Shown here in pieces: positions 26,852-35,546 of a DNA stretch of 64,000 bases. Below the pieces are notes generated by a model. That model did not search any database. It worked only from the letters and a program-made list of their open reading frames with translations, and was not told the DNA's origin. Made by a program: the position numbers and the translations under genes. Numbering within the stretch: the stretch's first letter is position 1; every line of letters begins with the position of its first letter. Source of the DNA: Hyphomicrobiales bacterium (GTDB lineage Bacteria; Pseudomonadota; Alphaproteobacteria; Rhizobiales; Beijerinckiaceae); assembly GCA_016716745.1 (NCBI GenBank), contig JADJVD010000010.1, forward strand, positions 36,466 through 100,465, given 5' to 3'.

Positions 26852-27748
26852 TCAGGGCGCGGCGCGCTTGAACCAGTCCACCGAGAAATCGATGAAGGCG
26901 CGCAGGCGCGGGGGCTGGTGCGGCAAATCGGGGAACAGGATCTGCAGGCCGCTCTCCTGCGGCATGAAAGCGTCGAGCACCGTGAGGAGGCGACCTTCCT
27001 GCAGATCGACGCCGACGTCGATGGCCGGCTTCAACACCAGCCCGTGGCCGTCGATCGCCCAGTAGCGCAGCGTGTCGCCGTCGTTGACGGTGCGGTCGCC
27101 CGTGACCGTGATCGTCGTCTCCTGCCCCTCGACGACGAAGGTCCATTTGTCGTCGCGCTGCTTGCCGCGCACCTGCACGAGGCAGTTGTGCGTCTTCAGC
27201 TCCTCGGGTTTGCGCGGCCGGCCGGCGCGCGACAGGTAGGACGGCGCGGCGCAGACGACGCGGCGATTGTCGGCGAGGCGACGGGCGATCAGCCCGCTGT
27301 CGGGAAGGTTGCCATAGCGAAACGCCGCGTCGAGCCCCTCGCTCACGATCGAGATCGGCGCGTCGGTCAGCACCAGATCGACGGTGACGGCCGGATTGCG
27401 GGCGACGAAGGCGGAGATCAGCGGCGCGATCTGCTGGCGGCCGAGATCCTCCGGCGCGGTGATGCGCAGCGCCCCGCGCAGCGTCGTGCCGCCGGAATGC
27501 AGCGCGTCCTCCAGCTCCGCGATCTCGCGCTGGACGCGCCGGCAGGAGGCGAGAAACCGCTCGCCCTCCGACGTCAGCCGCACCGAGCGCGTCGTCTTGA
27601 CCAGAAGCGTCACGCCGTAATGACGCTCGAGCGCGCTCATGCGCAGGCTCACCGCGGCCGGCGACAGGCCATGCTCCCGGCCGGCCTGCGACAGCGAATG
27701 CGACGCCGCCACCTTGAGGAAGAGCGACATGTCGTCGAAGAGATCCAT
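26852..27748 (-). CDS. LysR family transcriptional regulator
   Basis: A 298-residue LysR regulator. The N-terminal helix-turn-helix is MDLFDDMSLFLKVAASHSLS, then QAGREHGLSPAAVSLRMSAL. The C-terminal co-inducer domain begins around LRGALRITAPEDLGRQQIAP. The DNA-binding part resembles the DsdC/GcvA-like group that lacks a strong specificity hint. It is upstream of dctP on the same strand with a 153-nt gap, so it could regulate the TRAP operon in cis. The ligand may be the transported solute. The start at 27748 is the only one matching family length. Confidence 0.9.
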   Translation of the reverse strand: MDLFDDMSLFLKVAASHSLSQAGREHGLSPAAVSLRMSALERHYGVTLLVKTTRSVRLTSEGERFLASCRRVQREIAELEDALHSGGTTLRGALRITAPEDLGRQQIAPLISAFVARNPAVTVDLVLTDAPISIVSEGLDAAFRYGNLPDSGLIARRLADNRRVVCAAPSYLSRAGRPRKPEELKTHNCLVQVRGKQRDDKWTFVVEGQETTITVTGDRTVNDGDTLRYWAIDGHGLVLKPAIDVGVDLQEGRLLTVLDAFMPQESGLQILFPDLPHQPPRLRAFIDFSVDWFKRAAP

Positions 27749-27774
27749 ACTTCCGAATTTCTCAAAAGTAGCGG

Positions 27775-28377
27775 TTATTTTCTCGGCGGAGAGTAAGAGC
27801 GGCGCGGCGGCTTGTCCACGCCCGGCGCAGCCTCGCGGGCGCGGCGATCGCGCAGGATCTGCGGCGGCGGGACCGGCCCCTTGGCGCCGCGCGGCCAGCG
27901 CGTCGGCCAGGTCACGATGAAATCGACGCTCTGATCGTCGGGAATATCGTCCTCGTTCACGGCCACGCGGCCGCGCGCCGACACGCCGGCCTCGTGCACC
28001 GTTTCGGGATTCCCGGAGACGAGCGGATGCCACCAGGGCAGATCGCGCCGCTCCGCCACGAGGCGATAGCCGCAGGTCGGCGGCAGCCAGCGAATCGTGC
28101 GCACGGTCTGGGGCGTCAGCCGCACGCAATCGGGCACCCGCGACTGGCGATTGGGGTAATCGGCGCAGCGGCACGTGTCCTCGAGCAGCAGCCGGCAACC
28201 GACGCTGGTGTAGTGGATCGGGCCCGGCCCGTCCTCGCCCTCGATCTCCTCCTCGAGCTTGACGAGGCAGCAGCGGCCGCAGCCGTCGCAGAGCGATTCC
28301 CACTCCGCGTCGGACATCTGATCCAGCGATTTCGTCCGCCAGAACGGCGCGTCCGCGGCCGGCTTTTTCTCTGTCAT
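27775..28377 (-). CDS. YcgN family cysteine cluster protein
   Basis: A 200-residue member of the UPF0260/YcgN family. The N-terminus reads PFWRTKSLDQMSDAEWESLC, followed by the cysteine cluster CDGCGRCCLVK and further cysteines in GCRLLLEDTCRCADYPNR. These resemble a zinc- or iron-sulfur-binding CxxCxxCC site. The function is unknown. The C-terminal ~30 residues are Arg/Pro-rich and go beyond the usual ~150-residue length. It ends 26 nt before the LysR gene starts and may be co-transcribed with it by chance of packing. Confidence 0.85.
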   Translation of the reverse strand: MTEKKPAADAPFWRTKSLDQMSDAEWESLCDGCGRCCLVKLEEEIEGEDGPGPIHYTSVGCRLLLEDTCRCADYPNRQSRVPDCVRLTPQTVRTIRWLPPTCGYRLVAERRDLPWWHPLVSGNPETVHEAGVSARGRVAVNEDDIPDDQSVDFIVTWPTRWPRGAKGPVPPPQILRDRRAREAAPGVDKPPRRSYSPPRK

Positions 28378-28461
28378 GTGCTCCCGACCGTCCCGTTTTG
28401 GCGCACTTCGCGCCGGCACGGCGCTTGCCGCGCGCATTGCGCTTGGCCATAGGCCCCAAAA

Positions 28462-28478
28462 TTTACTAATTGTTAACC
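28462..28478 (+). promoter_or_regulatory. CtrA-like motif upstream of PBP1A
   Basis: TTTACTAATTGTTAACC has one mismatch to TTAA-N7-TTAAC. The TTTA-N7-TTAA core (28462-28476) lies 47-61 nt upstream of the PBP1A start in an AT-rich patch. Cell-wall synthesis is under CtrA control in several alphaproteobacteria. Confidence 0.45.
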
Positions 28479-28522
28479 ACTGATCGGCGGCGAGGCTTCG
28501 CCGCCCGACGGAAAGGGTCCGC

Positions 28523-30847
28523 GTGTTCGACGAGTTCCGCAAGGCGCCATGGGCCAAACGCGTCGCGCGCGCGATGCTGGCCTTCGACGCCTGGATCAAC
28601 GCCACGCTCTACGAGAGCGGCCAGGCGGCGCGGGCGCGCTACGCCTCCTTTTCCGCGTTCATGGACCGATTCCATGTCTCGGGCTGGGCCAAGCGGACGG
28701 TGGGCTTGGCGAGCGCCGGCGTGACGCTCGGCGTCTTCGGCGCGATCCTGACGCTGGCGCTGGCGATCCCGGCGTTTCGCGAGACCTCCGACGACTGGCT
28801 GAAGAAGCAGGAGCTCGCCGTCACCTTTCTCGACCGCTACGGCGTCGAGGTCGGCCGGCGCGGCATCCGCCACGACGATTCGCTGCCGCTCGACGATCTG
28901 CCCGACCATCTGATCAAGGCCGTGCTGGCGACCGAGGACCGGCGCTTCTACGAGCATTTCGGCATCGACGTGATCGGCACGCTGCGCGCGGTGACGGTGA
29001 ACGCCCGCTCCTCCGGCGTCGTGCAGGGCGGCTCCTCGATCACGCAGCAGCTCGCCAAGAACCTGTTCCTCACCAACGAGCGCACCATCGAGCGCAAGAT
29101 CAAGGAAGCCTTTCTGGCGCTCTGGCTGGAGTTCCACCTCTCGAAGAAAGAGATCCTGAAGCTCTATCTCGACCGCGCCTATATGGGCGGCGGCGCCTTC
29201 GGCGTGCAGGCCGCCTCCGAGTTCTATTTCGGCAAGTCGGCGCGCGACCTGACGCTGGCCGAGGCGGCGATGCTCGCCGGCCTGTTCAAGGCGCCGACGA
29301 AATTCGCGCCGCACGTCAACCTGCCCGCCGCCCGCGCGCGCGCCAATGTCGTGCTCGACAACATGGTGCAGGCCGGCTTCATGACCGAGGGTCAGATCTA
29401 CGCCGCGCGCCGCAACCCGGCGACGGCGGTCGACCGCAAGCAGGAGGCGAGCCCGGACTGGTATCTCGATTTCGCCTTTCAGGAGATCAAGCAGATCGCC
29501 GATTCCGGCAAGCTCGGCGACGACCGCGTGCTCACCGTGCGCACAGCGCTCGACGCTGGAATTCAGAATCAGGCGCAGCAGGCGGTCGAGGACAATCTGC
29601 GCCAATACGGCCAGCAATATCACGCCAAGCAGTCGGCGACCGTCGTGATGGAGACGGGCACGGGCGCGCTGCGCGCCGTGATCGGCGGGCGCGACTACGG
29701 CCTCAGCCAGTTCAACCGCGCGAGCGACGCGCTGCGCCAGCCCGGCTCCTCGTTCAAGCCTTACGTCTATCTGAGCGCGCTGCTGTCGGGAAAATTCAAG
29801 CCGAACACGATCGTCGTCGACTCGCCGGTCTGCATCGGCAACTGGTGCCCGAAGAACTACGGCGGCAGCTACGCCGGCGCCGTGCCGCTGTCGACGGCGC
29901 TCGCCAAGTCGCTCAACACCATCGCGGTGAAGCTGACCACGGCCGTCGGCGACGGCAATCCGAAGATCGGCCGCGCGCGCGTCGTCGACACGGCGCGGCG
30001 CATGGGCGTGACCGCGCCGCTCAACGACACGGTGTCGCTGCCGATCGGCGCGGCGGAGGTGACGCTGCTCGAACATTCGGCCGCCTACGCCGTGTTCGGC
30101 AATGGCGGCAAGCGGGTCGATCCGCATGCGGCGACCGAAATCCGCAACAGCCGCGGCGAGACGATCTGGCGTTTCGAGCGCGACGGCCGCCAGCCCGAGC
30201 AGGTGTTCGCGCCGGCCGTCATCGCCGACATGAACTCGATGCTGACGAAGGTGGTGGAGGAAGGCACCGCGCGGCGCGCGATCCTCGGACCGCAGATCAA
30301 GGTCGGCGGCAAGACGGGCACGACCAACGGCTACAAGGACGCCTGGTTCTGCGGCTTCACCGGCAACTACACCGGCTGCGTCTGGTACGGCAACGACGAC
30401 GACAGCCCGATGAACAACATGACGGGCGGCACGCTGCCGGCGCAGACCTGGCGCGACATCATGGCTTACGCGCATCAAGGCGTCGAACTCGCGCCGCTGC
30501 CGGGCGCGCCTGTCGAGCCGGGCGCGCCGGCGATCGCGACGCTGACGCCAGGCGGCGGGCGCATCGTCGAACTCAACCCCCAGCGCCCCGCCACGCTGTC
30601 GAAGAAGTCGACCGACTCGCTGGTCGCCATCGACGGCATGATGCGCGACGCCGCGCAGGGCAAGCCGATCGCGCCCGCCCCGCAGGAGCCGGCGCGCCTC
30701 TCGCCGCGCAAGGCGAGTTCGATCCGCGAGATGGAGGCGCCGCGCGCCGGCCGCGTCGCCCGCCTCGGCGACGGCAGCTACGCGGTGCAGGCGCAGGGCG
30801 GCGGCGTCGTGCGCATCTCCGGCGGCACTGTCGTCGCGCTGCCCTGA
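28523..30847 (+). CDS. Penicillin-binding protein 1A family bifunctional transglycosylase/transpeptidase
   Basis: A 774-residue class A PBP that polymerises glycan strands and cross-links peptides in peptidoglycan. Domains in order: a ~65-residue cytoplasmic part, a membrane helix (VTLGVFGAILTLALAIPAF), a GT51 transglycosylase with EDRRFYEHFG and GGSSITQQLAKNLFL, and a transpeptidase with the SxxK motif GSSFKPY, SLN in KSLNTIAV and KTGT in KVGGKTGTTNGYKDAWFCG. A Pro/Ala-rich C-terminal tail ends the protein. All catalytic motifs are intact. The start at 28523 is a GTG. A CtrA-like motif sits 47 nt upstream. It is convergent with the MetE-like gene, 4 nt apart. Confidence 0.94.
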   Translation: MFDEFRKAPWAKRVARAMLAFDAWINATLYESGQAARARYASFSAFMDRFHVSGWAKRTVGLASAGVTLGVFGAILTLALAIPAFRETSDDWLKKQELAVTFLDRYGVEVGRRGIRHDDSLPLDDLPDHLIKAVLATEDRRFYEHFGIDVIGTLRAVTVNARSSGVVQGGSSITQQLAKNLFLTNERTIERKIKEAFLALWLEFHLSKKEILKLYLDRAYMGGGAFGVQAASEFYFGKSARDLTLAEAAMLAGLFKAPTKFAPHVNLPAARARANVVLDNMVQAGFMTEGQIYAARRNPATAVDRKQEASPDWYLDFAFQEIKQIADSGKLGDDRVLTVRTALDAGIQNQAQQAVEDNLRQYGQQYHAKQSATVVMETGTGALRAVIGGRDYGLSQFNRASDALRQPGSSFKPYVYLSALLSGKFKPNTIVVDSPVCIGNWCPKNYGGSYAGAVPLSTALAKSLNTIAVKLTTAVGDGNPKIGRARVVDTARRMGVTAPLNDTVSLPIGAAEVTLLEHSAAYAVFGNGGKRVDPHAATEIRNSRGETIWRFERDGRQPEQVFAPAVIADMNSMLTKVVEEGTARRAILGPQIKVGGKTGTTNGYKDAWFCGFTGNYTGCVWYGNDDDSPMNNMTGGTLPAQTWRDIMAYAHQGVELAPLPGAPVEPGAPAIATLTPGGGRIVELNPQRPATLSKKSTDSLVAIDGMMRDAAQGKPIAPAPQEPARLSPRKASSIREMEAPRAGRVARLGDGSYAVQAQGGGVVRISGGTVVALP

Positions 30848-30851
30848 GCGC

Positions 30852-31952
30852 CTAGCCCCAGACTTGCCGCGAAATCTCGACGATCATCGCGAGCTTGGCC
30901 CACTGCTCCTCGTCGGCGAGGACGTTGCCTTCCTCAGTGGAGGCGAAGCCGCATTGCGGCGACAGGCAAAGCTGCTCGAGCGGGGCGAATTTCGCGGCCT
31001 CCTCGATGCGCCGCATGATGTCGTCGCGCCTCTCCAGCGTTCCGGTCTTTGAGGTGACGAGGCCGAGCACGACCGTCTTGCCCTTCGGCAGGAAGCGCAG
31101 CGGCTCGAAGCCGCCGGCGCGGTCGGTGTCCCACTCCATGAAATAGGCGTCGACGCCGACCTGATTGAACAACAGATCGGCGATCGGCTCGTAGCCGCCG
31201 GAGGCGACGAAGGTGGAGCGGAAATTGCCGCGGCACAGATGCATCGAGATCGTCATGTCCTTCGGCCGGCCGGCGATGGCGCGGTTGATCATGCCGGCGT
31301 AGATCGAGGGCTGGCGCTCGGGATCGTCGCCGCGCGCCTTCAGCATGGCGCGCTGCTCGGGATCGCAGAGATAGGCGAAGCTGACGTCGTCGAGCTGGAG
31401 ATAGCGGCAGCCGGCGTCGGCGAAGTCGCGCACCGCGCCCGCATAGGCCGCGCCGAGATCGTCGTAGAAGGCGTCCATCGTTGGATAGACGCCCATGTTG
31501 ATCATCTTGCGGCCGCCGCGATAGTGCAGCATCGAGGGCGAAGGAATGGTCATCTTCGCCGTCTTCTTCGTCGTCGCCTTCAGGAACTTGAAGTGCTCGA
31601 CGAAGGGATGAGGCTCGTAACGGATCTGGCCGACGACGCGCGGCGCCTGCGCCTTCGTCTGCACGCCGGAAAACTGGATGCCGTGCTCGACGTCGACGAG
31701 TTCGACGCCGCCGAGTTGGCCGAGAAAGTCGAAATGCCACCAGGCGCGGCGATATTCGCCGTCGGTGACCGAGGAGAGCCCGATCTCCTCCTGCTTGCGG
31801 ACGAGCTTGACGATCTCGGCGTCCTCGACCGCTTTCAGTTCTTCGGCGCCGATCTCGCCGCGCTCGCGGCGGGCGCGCGCCTCCTTCAGAGGCGCCGAGC
31901 GAAGCAGCGAGCCGACATGATCGGCGCGAAACGGGGGCGTGTCGCGTTGCAT
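30852..31952 (-). CDS. Cobalamin-independent methionine synthase II family protein (MetE C-terminal-like)
   Basis: A 366-residue protein resembling only the C-terminal catalytic barrel of MetE (YxjG/YxjH group). It begins FRADHVGSLLRSAPLKEARA, and the zinc-site residues appear in MHLCRGNFRST and in LCLSPQCGFASTEEGN. Such stand-alone barrels transfer methyl groups to homocysteine from donors other than methyltetrahydrofolate in some studied cases. No MetE N-terminal domain or corrinoid partner is nearby. The putative sulfur amino acid enzymes at 0-4 kb are far away, so no operon link can be claimed. Confidence 0.85.
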   Translation of the reverse strand: MQRDTPPFRADHVGSLLRSAPLKEARARRERGEIGAEELKAVEDAEIVKLVRKQEEIGLSSVTDGEYRRAWWHFDFLGQLGGVELVDVEHGIQFSGVQTKAQAPRVVGQIRYEPHPFVEHFKFLKATTKKTAKMTIPSPSMLHYRGGRKMINMGVYPTMDAFYDDLGAAYAGAVRDFADAGCRYLQLDDVSFAYLCDPEQRAMLKARGDDPERQPSIYAGMINRAIAGRPKDMTISMHLCRGNFRSTFVASGGYEPIADLLFNQVGVDAYFMEWDTDRAGGFEPLRFLPKGKTVVLGLVTSKTGTLERRDDIMRRIEEAAKFAPLEQLCLSPQCGFASTEEGNVLADEEQWAKLAMIVEISRQVWG

Positions 31953-31994
31953 GGGCGATCCCTGTGCGTGTGTCGAAGCAAGCGCAAGGCGCGC

Positions 31995-33173
31995 CTACTT
32001 CTTGGCTTCCTTCACCGGGTCCTTCACGTTGGGGATGGTCTCGAACTCCATGTTGTAGAGTTCGCCGTCCGCCCCGCGCTCGATCTTGCGAATGTAGACG
32101 TTCTGCACGATGTCGCGCGTGCGCGGGTCGATCGAGATCGGCCCGCGCGGGCTCGTCCAGCTCATGCCCTTCATCGCCTCGACGAGGGCCGCGCCGTCGC
32201 TTGCGCCGTTCGTCTTCTTCAGCGCCTCGTAGATCAGGCGCATGCCGTCGTACCCGCCGACCGCCATGAAGGAGGGGCGGAACTTCGCCTGCGCCTTGAA
32301 GGCCTTCACGAAGGCCTCGTTCTCCGGTGATTTATGCGCGGCGGAATAGTGGTGCGCGGTGATCATGCCGAGCACGCCGTCGCCCATTTCGTTCAGCGAG
32401 TCGTCGTCGGTCACGTCGCCGGTCGCGTAGATCTTAATCCCGGCCTTTTCCAGCTCGCGCTCGGCGGCCTGTTTCATCATCTGCGCGCCCTGCCCGTTCG
32501 GCACGAAGATGAACAGCGCGTCGGGCTTGAGATCGCGCGCCTTCTGCAGGAAGGGCGAGAAGTCCGGGCTGCGCAGCGGCGCGCGCAATTCGTCGAGCAC
32601 CTTGCCGCCGGCCTTCTCGAACGTCTCCTTGAACGCCTTCGCCGAGTCGAGGCCGGGCGCGTAGTCGGAGACGAGCGTCACCACCGTCCTGGAGCCCTGT
32701 TTGGCGATCCATTCGGCGAAGGGAACCGTATATTGCGGCAGGGTGAAACTGGTGCGCACGATGAAGGGCGACTGCTCGGTGATGATCGCGGTGCCGGCGG
32801 CCAAGACCAGCATCGGGATCTTCGCCTGCGTCGCCACGGGCGCGGCGGCGAGCGCGAGCGGGGTGAGGCCGAAGCCGGCGATGGCGTTCGCCTTGTCGTT
32901 GACGACGAGCTCCTGCGCCAGACGTTTGGTCAAGTCGGCGGCGCCGGTGTCGTCCTTGACGATCACCTCGATCTTGCGGCCGGCGACCGTGTCGCCGTTC
33001 TGCGACATGTAGAGCTTCACGGCCGCGTCGATATGGCGGCCGGTGGCGCTGTTCGGCCCCGTCATCGGCAGGATGAGGCCGATCCTGAACGGCTCCTGCG
33101 CGCGGGCGGCCGGCGCGGCCAGCGCAGAGGCCGCGGCGCATAGCGCCAGCGCGACGCAACGTCGTGTCAGCAT
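31995..33173 (-). CDS. ABC transporter substrate-binding protein, branched-chain amino acid (LivJ) type
   Basis: A 392-residue periplasmic binding protein. It has a cleavable signal peptide (CVALALCAAASALAAPAARAQ) and a Peripla_BP_6 fold starting PFRIGLILPMTGPNSATGRH. These bind branched-chain amino acids, amides, aromatic acids or other solutes for Liv-type ABC importers. No permease or ATPase gene is adjacent, so it is an orphan receptor that must pair with components elsewhere. It lies 43 nt upstream of the MetE-like gene on the same strand, so co-transcription is possible. Confidence 0.88.
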   Translation of the reverse strand: MLTRRCVALALCAAASALAAPAARAQEPFRIGLILPMTGPNSATGRHIDAAVKLYMSQNGDTVAGRKIEVIVKDDTGAADLTKRLAQELVVNDKANAIAGFGLTPLALAAAPVATQAKIPMLVLAAGTAIITEQSPFIVRTSFTLPQYTVPFAEWIAKQGSRTVVTLVSDYAPGLDSAKAFKETFEKAGGKVLDELRAPLRSPDFSPFLQKARDLKPDALFIFVPNGQGAQMMKQAAERELEKAGIKIYATGDVTDDDSLNEMGDGVLGMITAHHYSAAHKSPENEAFVKAFKAQAKFRPSFMAVGGYDGMRLIYEALKKTNGASDGAALVEAMKGMSWTSPRGPISIDPRTRDIVQNVYIRKIERGADGELYNMEFETIPNVKDPVKEAKK

Positions 33174-33284
33174 GATCTCCTCCCTGATGTCGCGGCGGCC
33201 GGCGCCGCGCGTCGCGCGCCGGCTTCGTGCGCCGTCATGCGGAGGAGTCTAGCGGGGCGCGCGGCGCGCGCAATAGCGGCCGGG

Positions 33285-33791
33285 TCAGGACCGCGCGCAG
33301 CGCGATATCTCTTTCAGGAGCGCGCGATCATGCGCGGCGAGAAAGGCGAGCACGGCGTCCGGCGGCCCCTCGAGCCGGTAGGAAGGCGGGCGCTTGTCCG
33401 CGCCGGCGATGGTCACGCCGTGGCGGGCCGCCAGGGCGAGAATCTCGCTCCGCCGGTCCGGCAGATCGGCGATGAGCACGCGAAAGCCGTCGCCGACCTC
33501 GAAGAAGAGCGCGGCGTAGCGGCCCTTGCGTTGGTGCTGGACGACCCGCAGCGCGCCCGCGGCGGGGGCGAGTTTCATCTCGGCGCCGTCCTGCGCGAGG
33601 AAGCGCACGTCGTCGCCGCCACCCTTCTGCACGAGGGTCATGACGCTGCGCTCGCCGTCCGGCGAGACGCAAGCGTGGCGCCCCGCGATCGGCGCCGGAG
33701 CGCCCTTCGCCAGAATCGGGCCCGGCAGCTCGTAGCAGCCGCCGAGCGCCAGCGTCAGACACAGCGCCGCGGCGCGCGCGAATGCGCCCAT
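33285..33791 (-). CDS. Hypothetical lipoprotein
   Basis: A 168-residue predicted lipoprotein. The ATG at 33791 begins a signal peptide ending in the lipobox LALGGC, with lipidated cysteine about residue 19. A compact beta-rich domain follows, containing GRHACVSPDGERSVMTLVQK and GRYAALFFEVGDGFRVLIAD. I do not recognise the family. Codons upstream of 33791 belong to the open frame but would disrupt the signal peptide. It is isolated between the ABC receptor and bioY on the same strand. Confidence 0.72.
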   Translation of the reverse strand: MGAFARAAALCLTLALGGCYELPGPILAKGAPAPIAGRHACVSPDGERSVMTLVQKGGGDDVRFLAQDGAEMKLAPAAGALRVVQHQRKGRYAALFFEVGDGFRVLIADLPDRRSEILALAARHGVTIAGADKRPPSYRLEGPPDAVLAFLAAHDRALLKEISRCARS

Positions 33792-33921
33792 GATCGTCTC
33801 CCGCATCGTCGCCGCACAGGCTACGCGCCGCATCCGTGCGGCGGAAGTGACAAGCGCCGTAACCGCGCGGCGACCCGGAATGACGACGGCGCCGCGCGCG
33901 GCCGGGAGGGGAAAGGCCCGC

Positions 33922-34515
33922 CTAGCGGTCGCGGTCGACGGGCGCCTCGCCGACCACGCGCCAGGCGACCATGACGAGCGCGGCCGACAGCAGCATCTTG
34001 GCGAGCGTCGTCGTCACGAAGGGCGCGACGCCGAGGAAGAAGGCCTGCGTCACGTCGAACACCCGCATCATCCATGCGAGCCCGACCACGAAGATCGCGG
34101 CGTGCGCCAGCGCGAGTAGCGCGACGAGCTTGAGCGGACGGCGGTCCCAGCCGCGCTCGGCCAGAACGCCGGCGAGCAGCGCCGCAAGCCACATGCCGAC
34201 GAGAAAGCCGCCGGTGAGGCCGCGCAGATGCGCCGCGCCCGCCCCGCCGGCGAAGACGGGCGCGCCGAACAGGCCCTCGAGCAGATAGGCGAACAGCGCC
34301 AGCCCGCCCAATCGCCAACCGAGCGCGAGGCCAATCAGCGGCGCGGCGAAGGACTGCATGGTCAGCGGCACCGGCGCGTAGGGAATGCGGGCGCGCGCCG
34401 ACAGCGCCATCGCGAGCGCGCCGAGCGCGACGAGCGCGGCGGCGCGGGCGAACAGCGCGGCGCCGCTCGCGCCTTCGCGAGGCCACAGGGCGGCGGCGAG
34501 CGTCGGATGCGACAT
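33922..34515 (-). CDS. bioY: BioY family biotin transporter (ECF S component)
   Basis: A 197-residue membrane protein with five to six helices. The BioY signature region is IPYAPVPLTMQSFAAPLIGL, then GLFGAPVFAGGAGAAHLRGL and TGGFLVGM. BioY takes up biotin alone or together with ECF energising subunits, which are not encoded nearby. The start at 34515 (MSHPTLAAALWP) is chosen as the first codon that keeps the family N-terminus. It is divergent from the MBL hydrolase with a 101-nt gap. I saw no clear BioR-type operator there. Confidence 0.92.
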   Translation of the reverse strand: MSHPTLAAALWPREGASGAALFARAAALVALGALAMALSARARIPYAPVPLTMQSFAAPLIGLALGWRLGGLALFAYLLEGLFGAPVFAGGAGAAHLRGLTGGFLVGMWLAALLAGVLAERGWDRRPLKLVALLALAHAAIFVVGLAWMMRVFDVTQAFFLGVAPFVTTTLAKMLLSAALVMVAWRVVGEAPVDRDR

Positions 34516-34616
34516 GCCGGACTCTCCCGCGCAAGATTCTTGCGCGGTATGCCACGCGCGCCTCGCGGTATAGGATGGCGCCGCGCCGCGAGGCAAGGCG
34601 ACGCGCAAGGTGAGCG

Positions 34617-35543
34617 ATGACCGACGAGACGACGCCCGAACCGCCGCGCTTCGATCTGAGTTTCGACGCCGAACCGCGCCGGCTCGTCGAGGTTTCGCCC
34701 CTCGTGCGACGCATGTTGCAGCCCAATTCGGGGCCGTTCACCTTCCGCGGCACGAACACCTATGTCGTCGGGCGCGGCGACGTCGCGGTGATCGACCCCG
34801 GCCCGGACGATTCCGGCAATCTCGCCGCGCTGCTGGCTGCGCTCGCCGGCGAGCGCGTGCGCCACATCGTCGTCACGCACACCCATCGCGATCATTCCCC
34901 GCTCGCCGCCGCGCTGCGTCAGGCGACGGGCGCGCCGATCGTCGGCTGCGCGCCGCATCGGGCCGCGCGCGCGCTCGCCGAAGGCGAGATCGCCAGGCTC
35001 GACGCCGCCAACGATCTCGATTACGCGCCCGACGCGGCGCTCGCGGACGGCGAGGCGCTGCGCGGCGACGGCTTCACGCTCGTTGCGGTGGCGACGCCGG
35101 GCCACACGATGAACCATCTCGCCTTTCGCCTGCCGGAGGAGAACGCCCTGTTCTCGGGCGATCACGTGATGGCGTGGTCGACCAGCATCGTCGCGCCGCC
35201 TGACGGCTCGATGTCGGCCTACATGGCATCGCTCGACGCGCTGCGCCGACGCGACGAGGCGCTCTACTGGCCCGGCCATGGCGGCCCGGTCGCCGATCCG
35301 CAACGTTATGTGCGCGCGCTGCTCGGCCATCGCCGCCAGCGCGAGGCGGGCGTTCTGGCGCGGCTCGCCGAGCGGGCGATGACGATCCCGCAGATCGTCG
35401 AACTCAACTATTCCGGGCTCGATCCGCGCCTGAAGGGGGCGGCCGCGCTGTCGACCTTCGCGCATGTCGAGGATCTCGTCGCGCGCGGCCTCGTCGCCTG
35501 CGACGGCGCGTTGACGCTGGAGGCGACCTACCGGCGCGCGTGA
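34617..35543 (+). CDS. MBL fold metallo-hydrolase (LACTB2/glyoxalase II-like)
   Basis: A 308-residue metallo-beta-lactamase-fold hydrolase. The zinc motif is VVTHTHRDHSPLAAALRQAT. Further ligands appear in VATPGHTMNHLAF and LFSGDHVMAWSTSIVAPPDG, and the distal histidine in YWPGHGGPVADPQRYVRALL. The C-terminal ~50 residues form a winged-helix-like domain, as in LACTB2-type nucleases and hydrolases. The substrate is unknown. It is divergent from bioY and convergent with the DUF1499 gene three bases away. Confidence 0.88.
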   Translation: MTDETTPEPPRFDLSFDAEPRRLVEVSPLVRRMLQPNSGPFTFRGTNTYVVGRGDVAVIDPGPDDSGNLAALLAALAGERVRHIVVTHTHRDHSPLAAALRQATGAPIVGCAPHRAARALAEGEIARLDAANDLDYAPDAALADGEALRGDGFTLVAVATPGHTMNHLAFRLPEENALFSGDHVMAWSTSIVAPPDGSMSAYMASLDALRRRDEALYWPGHGGPVADPQRYVRALLGHRRQREAGVLARLAERAMTIPQIVELNYSGLDPRLKGAAALSTFAHVEDLVARGLVACDGALTLEATYRRA

Positions 35544-35546
35544 GAC

